From contig NZ_FOQO01000011.1 of the NCBI RefSeq assembly GCF_900113765.1, forward strand, positions 1 to 64,000: DNA of 64,000 bases. Reading direction: 5' to 3'. The notes beneath the pieces were generated by a model. It was not told where the DNA came from. It ran no database searches and saw only the letters and a program-made list of their open reading frames with translations. The translations under genes were made by a program, and so were the position numbers. Shown piece after piece: positions 1 through 8,294 of this stretch. Source of the DNA: Parapedobacter indicus (lineage in GTDB: Bacteria; Bacteroidota; Bacteroidia; Sphingobacteriales; Sphingobacteriaceae). Each line of letters opens with the position of its first letter. Positions within the stretch are counted from its first letter, which is position 1.

Positions 1-94
1 TAACAAAAGGTTAGATAATAAGAGCCGTGTAAGCGGAGACGCTTACGCACGGTTCTGTGAGAATCTCGGGCTGAAATGCCCGGGTTTACTTGAC
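1..94 (+). mobile_element. 3' end of a group II intron (domains V and VI)
   Basis: This is the tail of a bacterial group II intron; its body and any reverse-transcriptase gene lie left of the window. Domain V spans 22-55. GAGCCGTG (22-29) pairs with CACGGTTC (48-55), TAAGCG (30-35) pairs with CGCTTA (40-45), the tetraloop is GAGA (36-39), and a two-base CG bulge sits at 46-47. The catalytic AGC triad is at 23-25. Domain VI follows as a CGGGC/GCCCG hairpin around 67-83. The intron ends TTTACTTGAC at 94, with a candidate branch-point A at 88, seven bases from the end. All of these are hallmark features seen directly. Whether the copy is intact and active cannot be judged from its tail. Confidence 0.9.
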
Positions 95-119
95 AATGTA
101 GTTTGTTGATAACGAAACG

Positions 120-1970
120 ATGGAGATGCTTCGTGATATCACAATAAAGGCCGTTTTCATGGGGTGGATTGTTTGCAGCGGCGCCCTCGGACTGAAAGCG
201 CAGCCGATCCGGCTTGCATCCGACGGTGCCGCTAACTACCGTATTTTCACTGCGGATTCGAGTCGTATCGCTTCGGAGGCCAGTGAAGAGTTAAAGAAAT
301 ACCTCGCACAGCTGAGCGGCGCGGTTTTCGCGGATTCGGACGGATTAACCGGACGCACGATCGTGGTAGGTACAGCGCTCACAATCAAACAGCATCCTGC
401 TGCGATCGATATTCCCTTGCTAACCCATGATTCCTATGGCTTGCTAAAACGTGGGCATACGATTTATTTGCTGGGGGGATCCGAACGGTCTATTTGGTAT
501 GCCGTGTATGATTTTCTGTCGAGACTGGGGTGTCGTTGGATAGCACCTGAATTTACCTTTTATGAAGGAAAGGATAAATATGTGCCCGTACGACCCCGGC
601 TCGACTACCGCTATGCGGGTGATATCATCGAACAGCCGGCATTCAATTATCGAAAATTATATATCGAAGAAGGGCTTTCGCATAACGTTGAAAACCTATT
701 GCAGTTGATTAGGTGGATGCCACAAGCCCGTTTCAATGTGCTGGTTGCCCCTATTGACTATCAGGGGCACGGTCGTGCCCAATGGGACAATTGGCGCCAA
801 CAGCTGATTCCGGAGCTTAAAAAACGCGGAATCGGCATTGAGGTAGGCGGACATGGCTACCAGAACTTCCTGCATGCAGGGATGGAAGATGGACGGTTAT
901 ACACCGATCATCCGGAGTGGTTCGGAATGGACCAGAACGGACACCGTTCGGCGGATCCACATATTGTGTTCTGCACATCCAATGCGGAGGCCGTTGCCTA
1001 CCTGAATCACCGCATTGGTGAATACCTGGATGCTCATCCTGAGATTGATATTTTTGATTTCTGGCCGCCGGACAATGAAAAGTGGTGTATCTGTGAACGT
1101 TGTGAGGCGTTGGGAACGGTAACAGAAAGACATGCTTTGCTGGTTAGCGAAACGGCCAGCTACCTGAAAAATAGATGTCCCGATGTAAAATTGGAATGCC
1201 TGGCTTATCACCATTATACGGAACCTCCGCAACACACCACGTTGGATAACAGCGTTCTGCTTGATTTCTGCCCAATTAATCAGCAGTTCGAGTACCAGAT
1301 TTATGAACAAGAATCGGAAAACAACAAACGTTACAACGAAAGTTTACGTCGTTGGATGGACAGTTTCGGTGGCGATATCAGCATTTATTCTTATTATCGG
1401 AAATATGCTTGGCGCAGCTTGCCCAATGTGATTCCCCACTATATGCAACGTGATCTTATTTATTATCGAGACATTGGTATTAAAGGAATTTCTGTTTACT
1501 CGGAACCTGGCGATTGGTTTACTTTCGGATTGAACCACTATGTATTGGGAAACTTAGCTTGGAATCCGCGAATTCATGTAGATAGCTTGATACAGGGGTA
1601 CTGTACGACGTTATATGGCGAAGCGGCAGATTTGGTTGGTGATATTTATACGGAACTGGAGGATATTGTTCGATTTGGATGTAATATTCCTTTTTCTGCA
1701 CCGAAAACTATGGCAGCGTATGAAGCGTATACTGCCCGCCTTCTGGTATGTGGTGAGCAGCTCGAAGCGGCAACGGCAAATCCGGATTTGGACCTCATAA
1801 CGCGTAGACACCTAAAACGTGTAGCGCTTATGGTAGGATATGCTAAGGCGAGCGCGCGTACGAAGTTGCTGAGTACACGCGGTGCGGTGGAAGAAGCCAA
1901 TCGGGTGGCGAGGGAGATGAAACAAACGATCAATGAAAACAAGCATGCAGGGGTATTTATCCCGCGATAG
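120..1970 (+). CDS. DUF4838-family secreted glycoside hydrolase-like protein
   Basis: This is a secreted protein of 616 residues. It has an N-terminal signal peptide (hydrophobic stretch about 11-25, likely cleavage after LKA at 27). The next section resembles the N-terminal domain of alpha-glucuronidase-like enzymes, including the stretch SIWYAVYDFLSRLGCRW. A TIM-barrel-like DUF4838 core follows, with the motif WPPDNEKWCICERC near residue 315. DUF4838 proteins are common in polysaccharide-use loci of Bacteroidota, and their substrates are mostly unknown. The start at 120 is the first in frame after a stop at 99-101; a second ATG at 126 is equally possible. The coding region begins only 25 bases after the group II intron end. 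The next gene starts five bases after the stop, so they are probably co-transcribed. Confidence 0.8.
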   Translation: MEMLRDITIKAVFMGWIVCSGALGLKAQPIRLASDGAANYRIFTADSSRIASEASEELKKYLAQLSGAVFADSDGLTGRTIVVGTALTIKQHPAAIDIPLLTHDSYGLLKRGHTIYLLGGSERSIWYAVYDFLSRLGCRWIAPEFTFYEGKDKYVPVRPRLDYRYAGDIIEQPAFNYRKLYIEEGLSHNVENLLQLIRWMPQARFNVLVAPIDYQGHGRAQWDNWRQQLIPELKKRGIGIEVGGHGYQNFLHAGMEDGRLYTDHPEWFGMDQNGHRSADPHIVFCTSNAEAVAYLNHRIGEYLDAHPEIDIFDFWPPDNEKWCICERCEALGTVTERHALLVSETASYLKNRCPDVKLECLAYHHYTEPPQHTTLDNSVLLDFCPINQQFEYQIYEQESENNKRYNESLRRWMDSFGGDISIYSYYRKYAWRSLPNVIPHYMQRDLIYYRDIGIKGISVYSEPGDWFTFGLNHYVLGNLAWNPRIHVDSLIQGYCTTLYGEAADLVGDIYTELEDIVRFGCNIPFSAPKTMAAYEAYTARLLVCGEQLEAATANPDLDLITRRHLKRVALMVGYAKASARTKLLSTRGAVEEANRVAREMKQTINENKHAGVFIPR

Positions 1971-1975
1971 ACACC

Positions 1976-3544
1976 ATGAATATCAATTATCATAGCGCAG
2001 CAAGTCGGTTACTTCAGGTAGCCAAACAGACGGTTGTTATGCTATTGGCTATGGCCTGTATCACTGGCTGTAAACGAAATAATATCCTACCGGATGATGA
2101 AGGAAATCTTCCGGAAGAACCGACGGAAACCGAAGCATATCCGGGCGTGCCAAAATCAACAATCTATGAGGTGACGATCATTCGCGAAAACGAACAGCAA
2201 AAAATGACCGTTTTTCAAAATTCATGTCCTGAATTCTCTTTGGGGTATATGGACATGCAGGAAAATGACCGGTTTCCCTTGGATATCTTTGCCGGTCGCA
2301 GCATCAACTGGACTCAATTCTCCTTTTCGGGGAGCGTTACCGTAGAGGTGAAAGTGGTCGATCCGCAGAAAGTACCGGTTGGAGAAACCATTAGCGTATG
2401 GCCTTCGCGGCATAGAGTATCAGCCACCGTCGAGGGAAACACCGTGCGGTTTACATTGACCAAACCGGGACAGTATTCGGTAGAAATTGGTGAAAACGGC
2501 TATAAAAATGGTTTGGTTATTTTTGCAGATCCACCGGAAACAGATCCACCGGGAAGCAATCCCGAGGGCTATGCGCTCTTAGATCAAGCTACAGCCGCCC
2601 AAGTCAATGCAGTGCCCGCTTCCTATTCAGGTGTTTACTTCAGGAAGGGCGTGCATGACATCGGTGTGTATCGTGTCCCTCCGCATATAAAAAATATTTA
2701 CTTTGAAGCGGGCTCCTGGGTATACGGGGCGTTAATCATGGACGGGAATCCAAACGTGAAAATCTTCGGAAGGGGTGTCCTTTCTTCCGGTAGACTGAAA
2801 TACCGCGAGTCCCATTGCATAGAGGCGATCAATCAAAGTAATAACATCCATATCGACGGGATTGTAGTAGCCGATCCAAAGTATTTTGCCGTCCGGTTAA
2901 TCGGACAGAATAATACAGTCAAATGGACTAAGGTCGTCGGCGGATGGGTCTATAACTGCGACGGGATTGCAGCCTATGCCGGTTCTACGGTGTCGGATTG
3001 CTTCATCTGGGCGAATGACGATGCCATTAAAGTATACCGCAACAACATCACCTGGTCGGACTGTGTGGTATGGCAACTGAACAACGGGGGAGTCATCCAA
3101 ATGGCGTGGGGCGGCTCCAACGCGACCAACGTGCACATCCGCGGTGTGGATGTGCTGCGCGCCGAATGGAACAAACCGGGTTTTAATCGGGCCTTGCTCA
3201 GTTGCGTAGGGAACCGGTATCAAGAGCCGGGCAAGTCCGGTAGTCAGCAAGATTGGGTCATCGAAGACGTGACCACGGAAACTCCGATTCCCATCGTCTT
3301 TAACGTTGTGCCTGATCCGTTCAGTCCAAATACCATCCACGGATTGAACCTTAAAAACTGGGATGTAAAAATGCCAATGGACACAGAATACCGAAACACC
3401 ATTGTCGGAAATGATCCGGACGAACCGTTTGATGGATTTGTTTTTGATAACTTCCAGTTTAACGGAACGAAACTTACGCCAGCCAATTGGCTGGAAGTAA
3501 CCGATTTGGAGGTAGACAATCTGATAACCCCTGAATTTAAGTGA
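1976..3544 (+). CDS. Right-handed beta-helix glycosidase-like lipoprotein (GH28/GH49-like)
   Basis: This is a 522-residue predicted lipoprotein with a lipobox ending ITGC (Cys32). A beta-sandwich-like N-terminal half of about 200 residues is followed by a right-handed parallel beta-helix. Recognisable motifs are NCDGIAAY near residue 327, NDDAIKVY near 348 and NNGGVIQMAWGG near 370. The paired Asp residues in NDD resemble the catalytic acids of GH49 dextranase/isopullulanase-type enzymes and, more distantly, of GH28 polygalacturonases. It probably cleaves a glycan backbone or side chain at the cell surface or in the periplasm. It sits between the DUF4838 gene and the sulfatases with gaps of 5 and 1 bases. 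The exact CAZy family is uncertain. Confidence 0.7.
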   Translation: MNINYHSAASRLLQVAKQTVVMLLAMACITGCKRNNILPDDEGNLPEEPTETEAYPGVPKSTIYEVTIIRENEQQKMTVFQNSCPEFSLGYMDMQENDRFPLDIFAGRSINWTQFSFSGSVTVEVKVVDPQKVPVGETISVWPSRHRVSATVEGNTVRFTLTKPGQYSVEIGENGYKNGLVIFADPPETDPPGSNPEGYALLDQATAAQVNAVPASYSGVYFRKGVHDIGVYRVPPHIKNIYFEAGSWVYGALIMDGNPNVKIFGRGVLSSGRLKYRESHCIEAINQSNNIHIDGIVVADPKYFAVRLIGQNNTVKWTKVVGGWVYNCDGIAAYAGSTVSDCFIWANDDAIKVYRNNITWSDCVVWQLNNGGVIQMAWGGSNATNVHIRGVDVLRAEWNKPGFNRALLSCVGNRYQEPGKSGSQQDWVIEDVTTETPIPIVFNVVPDPFSPNTIHGLNLKNWDVKMPMDTEYRNTIVGNDPDEPFDGFVFDNFQFNGTKLTPANWLEVTDLEVDNLITPEFK

Positions 3545-3545
3545 T

Positions 3546-5123
3546 ATGAACAAATTCAACAGACTGCTGACATTGTTTTTACTTGGGTACCTCGTTGTGC
3601 CGTCTGCTTTGGGGCAGGACAAGGAACAGTTGCCTAACATTGTCATCATTATGGGCGATGATCTCGGCTGGGGCGACTTGAGCTGTTACGGTGCCACCGG
3701 CACGTATACCCCGGCCATTGATAGTCTCGCCGCTCATGGGATGCGGTTCACGGATGCGCATAGCTCATCCTCCCTGTGTTCGCCATCGCGATACAGTTTA
3801 ATGACCGGGCGTTATTCCTGGCGTACTCATCTGAAGAAAGGGGTGCTCAAATGGTTTGCCAAACCGCTCATCGAAGAAGGACGGACAACGCTGGGAACCA
3901 TGTTGCAAGCACAGGGTTACCAAACGGCCTATATTGGCAAATGGCATTTGGGATTCGAATGGCCCCTGCTGGCCGATCGACTGCCGGCCGATGCGGATAA
4001 GGAGGTGTTTGATACCTGGGAACGGACCTCGCAGGATTACATCGACTTTTCACAACCCGTGAAACAGGGGCCAACGCAGCGTGGATTTGATTATTACTAC
4101 GGCATTGCGGCATCCAACAACATGATCCCGTTTGTCTTCATCGAGAATGACCGGGTGGTACAGCCGCCGACGGTAGAAAAAGAATATGTATACGACACGG
4201 ACCAGGCTAAACCGCGTGCTCCCAATTGGGAATTGGAAAAGCTTGATCAGCATCTAACCGAGCAAGCGGTCAAAGTCATCGACCATCATTTTTCATCGGT
4301 AACCAAAAATCCATTGATGCTCATTTTCTCCACCGCATCGGTTCACCGCCCGTGTCTTCCCACCTTTACGAAGGGGAAAAGCAAAGCGGGGTTGCGCGGT
4401 GACATGGTGCTGGAATTTGACTGGGTGGTCAATGAAGTTGTCCAGGCATTGAAACAGCACGGTGCATTTGAAAATACCCTGCTGATCGTCACATCTGACA
4501 ACGGCGCGGTGCCCGGCGATCCGGTGTTCGCGCTGGAGCGCTATCACAGGGATTTGGGGGACAAATATTACCTGGATTATTTTGACGGGCAGGTGCCGGA
4601 ACACATCGACCCGAACGGTAACGAAATTGCGCAAAAAGGATGGTATACGTACGGCCATGCATCCGCCGGACCGTTTCGGGGGTTCAAATCGGAACCGTGG
4701 GAGGGCGGACACCGCATCCCGTTGATCGTACATTGGCCGGGAAAGATACGGGCGGGCAATGTGAACGACAATATGATTTGTAATGCGGATGTTATGGCTA
4801 CGCTGGCTGAGCTAACCGGATATCAGGGTGGGATCGGGCAAGACAGTTATAGTTTTTTAACTAACTTGTTGAGCCAATCACCCGACCAACCCCGCCAATC
4901 CATGGTATTGGCGTCCGGTAGGAGCGGAGCGCTCATTGCCCGAATGGGCGAATGGAAATACATTGCCGAAGCCAATGGCCACCAAAAAGGAAGCCTATAT
5001 AACATGATCGATGATAGCAAGGAACAGCACAATGTATATAACCAGTATCCGGATACCGTGATGGCTATCCAGCAGCTAATTGATCAAGTGGAACAATATA
5101 ATAAACGGGAGACTTTACCATGA
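3546..5123 (+). CDS. Sulfatase, family S1 (formylglycine type)
   Basis: This 525-residue secreted arylsulfatase-type enzyme would remove sulfate esters from a glycan in the periplasm. The signal peptide is about residues 1-23 (ending ALG-Q). The metal-binding Asp pair is in GDDLGWGD (38-39). The formylglycine motif is CSPSR at 78-82, inside the signature ending SLMTGRY. A second metal-site motif, TSDNGA, lies near 317, and the GGHRIPLIVHWPG stretch near 385 is typical of the family. A Cys-type active site needs conversion to formylglycine by a maturase, and none is seen in this window. The gene overlaps the next sulfatase by four bases (ATGA), so translation is probably coupled. Which sugar position it desulfates cannot be told. 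Confidence 0.93.
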   Translation: MNKFNRLLTLFLLGYLVVPSALGQDKEQLPNIVIIMGDDLGWGDLSCYGATGTYTPAIDSLAAHGMRFTDAHSSSSLCSPSRYSLMTGRYSWRTHLKKGVLKWFAKPLIEEGRTTLGTMLQAQGYQTAYIGKWHLGFEWPLLADRLPADADKEVFDTWERTSQDYIDFSQPVKQGPTQRGFDYYYGIAASNNMIPFVFIENDRVVQPPTVEKEYVYDTDQAKPRAPNWELEKLDQHLTEQAVKVIDHHFSSVTKNPLMLIFSTASVHRPCLPTFTKGKSKAGLRGDMVLEFDWVVNEVVQALKQHGAFENTLLIVTSDNGAVPGDPVFALERYHRDLGDKYYLDYFDGQVPEHIDPNGNEIAQKGWYTYGHASAGPFRGFKSEPWEGGHRIPLIVHWPGKIRAGNVNDNMICNADVMATLAELTGYQGGIGQDSYSFLTNLLSQSPDQPRQSMVLASGRSGALIARMGEWKYIAEANGHQKGSLYNMIDDSKEQHNVYNQYPDTVMAIQQLIDQVEQYNKRETLP

Positions 5124-6697
5124 ATACCAGACTCTTTTATTTGCTAATCGTATTTTTAGCGATTCGCCTAACCAGTGTGGCACAGGAACGCCAGCAGACA
5201 GGCAATCGGATGAATGTCATCTTCTTTCTGGTAGATGACTTGGGGTGGAGTGACGTAGGCTGCTATGGCAGCGACTTTTACGAAACCCCGAATATTGACC
5301 AATTGGCCAAGGAAGGGGTCAAGTTTGAACAAGCCTATGCATCCTGCCATGTATGTTCGCCTTCCCGCGCCAGCATGCTTACAGGTAAATATCCGGCCCG
5401 CCTCAACCTGACGGACTGGTTGCCGGGGCGAAAGGAATTTCCGTTCCAAAAGCTCAAGAATGCAGAAATCAACCAACATCTACCCTTGGAAGAGACAACG
5501 ATTGCGGAAGCGTTACACGAACAGGGGTACCAAACGGCAATTATCGGCAAATGGCATTTGGGCGAGGAAGGATCAACGCCCCTAGACCATGGATTTGACT
5601 ACCGGATTACGTCTTGGAATAAAGGTTGGCCGCTGACTTACTATGCACCCTTTCGGCTGGGAGGTATGGAAAACGTAAAGGAAGGCTATCTTACAGACTA
5701 CCTGACGGATAAGGCCGTTGAATATATAGAAGATAACCAAGAATCACCTTTTTTTATGTACCTATCCCATTTCGCCGTACACGATCCCATACAGGGCCGT
5801 CCGGATCTGGTCAAGAAATATGAAGCCAAACTTGCTAAACTGGAACAGGTGCAAACACCGCCTTACATCCTCGAAGCGAATCCGGATACGGTTTCACCAT
5901 TTTCGAGGAGCGAGCTGAATCGCATGTTGGAAGAACCGGCTTATCAAGGATTTGATCTGATGCCCAATCGTATTGTGAAAATCAAGCAACGTCAGGACAA
6001 TGTTCAGTTTGCGGCGATGGTGGAAAGTATGGACGAAAGCCTAGGACGTATCGTGGCGAAGCTAAAAGAGTTGAATTTGTATGACAAAACCATCATCATC
6101 TTTACCTCCGATAATGGGGGAATGGCTGCGGCCAATTTTGGAAATCCTGCCAAGCACATCCCTGCTGAGGCTGTCGATAAACAGTTTTCTACGTCAAACT
6201 TGCCCTTGCGGGGAGCCAAAGGCTGGTTGTATGAAGGAGGAATCCGAGTACCTGCAATTGTGAAAAATCCACAGGTGTCTAAGAAGGGTATGGTTTGTGA
6301 AACCCCTATTATTAACACGGATTTTTATCCTTCAATTCTGGATATGTTGGATCTGCCGCTGCTTCCTGAGCAACATGTCGATGGCCAGAGCTTTACAGAC
6401 TTACTGGCAAATAAACGCAGACGAACCGACACACCACTTTACTGGCATTTCCCACATTACAGCAACCACGGCCTGCAAAGCCCAGGAGGTGCCATCCGAT
6501 ATGGTGACTATAAGTTGATTACTTATTTTGAAAACGGTACCGTGCAACTTTTTAATTTAGCCAAAGATATGGGTGAACAACACGATATTGCGTCGGAAAA
6601 ACCCAAAAAAGTGGCGGAACTGCAATCCATGCTAGCGGCATGGCAGAAACGCGTTTCTGCCCAAAAGATGGTGCCTAATGAAGCATATAAACCCTAG
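5120..6697 (+). CDS. Sulfatase, family S1 (formylglycine type)
   Basis: This is a second secreted S1 sulfatase of 525 residues, divergent in sequence from its neighbour. The signal peptide is about 1-21. The first metal motif is VDDLGWSD (39-40). The formylglycine signature is CSPSRASMLTGKYPAR, with Cys79 and Arg83, followed by TDWLPG. TSDNGG lies near residue 330 and LRGAKGWLYEGGIRVP near 368. The two adjacent enzymes probably act on different sulfate positions of the same glycan, which is inference from adjacency and divergence. The start codon overlaps the stop of the preceding sulfatase. The gap to the next gene is 25 bases. Confidence 0.93.
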   Translation: MNTRLFYLLIVFLAIRLTSVAQERQQTGNRMNVIFFLVDDLGWSDVGCYGSDFYETPNIDQLAKEGVKFEQAYASCHVCSPSRASMLTGKYPARLNLTDWLPGRKEFPFQKLKNAEINQHLPLEETTIAEALHEQGYQTAIIGKWHLGEEGSTPLDHGFDYRITSWNKGWPLTYYAPFRLGGMENVKEGYLTDYLTDKAVEYIEDNQESPFFMYLSHFAVHDPIQGRPDLVKKYEAKLAKLEQVQTPPYILEANPDTVSPFSRSELNRMLEEPAYQGFDLMPNRIVKIKQRQDNVQFAAMVESMDESLGRIVAKLKELNLYDKTIIIFTSDNGGMAAANFGNPAKHIPAEAVDKQFSTSNLPLRGAKGWLYEGGIRVPAIVKNPQVSKKGMVCETPIINTDFYPSILDMLDLPLLPEQHVDGQSFTDLLANKRRRTDTPLYWHFPHYSNHGLQSPGGAIRYGDYKLITYFENGTVQLFNLAKDMGEQHDIASEKPKKVAELQSMLAAWQKRVSAQKMVPNEAYKP

Positions 6698-6722
6698 TAC
6701 TCGTATATAAACTCAAACAGAT

Positions 6723-8273
6723 ATGAAAAAGAGAGCCAATTTGATGCCTATTTGCATGGTTGCCCTGATGTCGGGCTGTACGGCCACGAACCCTTCCGGT
6801 GGACATGATCTGCCCACTGAAAAGACGCTGTCCACTGACGTGCTTCAAGACAAAATCAAGGGGGGATGGGCCGGTCAAACGATTGGTGTAACCTATGGCG
6901 GTCCCACCGAATTTAAGTACAACGGAACATTTATTCAGGACTATCAACCGATTCCCTGGTACGATGGTTACCTCAAGAAGACCATGGAGGAAACCCCCGG
7001 TCTATACGATGATATCTATATGGATTTAACTTTTGTGGATGTGTTCGAGCGGCTGGGGCTGGATGCTCCCGTAGATTCATTCGCACATGCATTTGCCCAT
7101 GCCGAATATAGCCTTTGGCACGCCAATCAGGCAGCGAGGTACAATATATTGAACGGAATGAAAGCTCCGGAATCCGGTCACTGGCTCAACAATCCACATG
7201 CAGATGATATCGATTACCAGATTGAAGCTGATTTCGCAGGACTGATGTCGCCCGGTATGCCTAATGCAGCTTCGGCTATCAGCGATAAAATCGGTCATAT
7301 TATGAACTACGGCGATGGATGGTATGGAGGTGTTTACGTGGGTGCCATGTACGCCTTGGCCTTCGTTTCGGACGATATAAATTTTGTCGTGCATGAAGCG
7401 CTAAAGACCATTCCAGTCGAAAGCAATTATTACAAATGCATGGCCGATGTGATTAAGTGGCACGATCAATATCCCGATGACTGGAAACAGACATGGTTCG
7501 AAATCCAGCGGAATTGGTCAGAAGATATCGGTTGTCCGAAAGGTACATTCAGTGCGTTCAATATTGACGCTACGATTAATTCTGCCTATGTACTTTTGGG
7601 ATTGCTGTATGGAGGTGGTGATTTTGCAAAGACCCTAGATATCGCTACCCGTGCGGGACAGGACTCGGATTGTAATCCGGCTACGGCAGCAGGTATACTA
7701 GGTACCATGATTGGCTACGACCAGATTCCTGACCAATGGAAATTGGGATTGGCCGAAGCCGAAGATCTGGACTTCAAATATACCACCATGTCGTTGAATA
7801 AAGTATATGAAACGGGGTATAAGCATGCACTGGAGATGATCAAAAGAAACGGGGGCACCGTATCTGATACAGAAGTAACGATTGCCGTTCAGCAACCCGA
7901 GCCGGTCCGGTTGGAAAAGGCGTTCGAAAATCTCTATCCAACTGAACGGATAGAATGGGGTAAGAACCTCGCCGCCGGTGAGCATACCTTTGAATTCGAA
8001 GGTACAGGTATCGTGATCGGCGGAAATGCGGTAAAACGGCAGAATGATCTACCGCACGCAGTTCTTGAAGCAACGCTGTTTGTGGATGGCCAGGAAGTCG
8101 AAACGGCAAAGTTCCCGACGGATTTCGTGACGAGGCGATTGGAGTTGTTCTGGAAATACCAGTTGCCGAAAGGAAAGCATTCCGTAAAAATTGTAGTCAA
8201 AGACCATTCCCAAGGATATGAGCTACGTGCTACGGATTATTTAATCTATTCGGATACACCGCATAAACATTAG
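6723..8273 (+). CDS. ADP-ribosylglycohydrolase-family lipoprotein
   Basis: This 516-residue exported protein has a lipobox ending MSGC (Cys19). Residues 40-380 match the all-helical DraG/ADP-ribosylglycohydrolase fold. The first metal-site motif is DDIYMD at 96-101, and the second is AGQDSDCNPATAAG near 310. A C-terminal beta-rich domain (about 400-516) may bind carbohydrate. Intracellular members cleave N- or O-glycosidic bonds of ADP-ribose. The exported copies in glycan loci are largely uncharacterised and may act on another furanoside. It lies between two sulfatases. A paralogue occurs at 22356-23885. Confidence 0.85.
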   Translation: MKKRANLMPICMVALMSGCTATNPSGGHDLPTEKTLSTDVLQDKIKGGWAGQTIGVTYGGPTEFKYNGTFIQDYQPIPWYDGYLKKTMEETPGLYDDIYMDLTFVDVFERLGLDAPVDSFAHAFAHAEYSLWHANQAARYNILNGMKAPESGHWLNNPHADDIDYQIEADFAGLMSPGMPNAASAISDKIGHIMNYGDGWYGGVYVGAMYALAFVSDDINFVVHEALKTIPVESNYYKCMADVIKWHDQYPDDWKQTWFEIQRNWSEDIGCPKGTFSAFNIDATINSAYVLLGLLYGGGDFAKTLDIATRAGQDSDCNPATAAGILGTMIGYDQIPDQWKLGLAEAEDLDFKYTTMSLNKVYETGYKHALEMIKRNGGTVSDTEVTIAVQQPEPVRLEKAFENLYPTERIEWGKNLAAGEHTFEFEGTGIVIGGNAVKRQNDLPHAVLEATLFVDGQEVETAKFPTDFVTRRLELFWKYQLPKGKHSVKIVVKDHSQGYELRATDYLIYSDTPHKH

Positions 8274-8294
8274 TTAGTCTAGCATTTATCCAAC

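Noticed and set aside
2897-3649. A 250-codon minus-strand open frame
   Set aside because: Antisense to the beta-helix gene and the sulfatase start; no signal peptide or domain.
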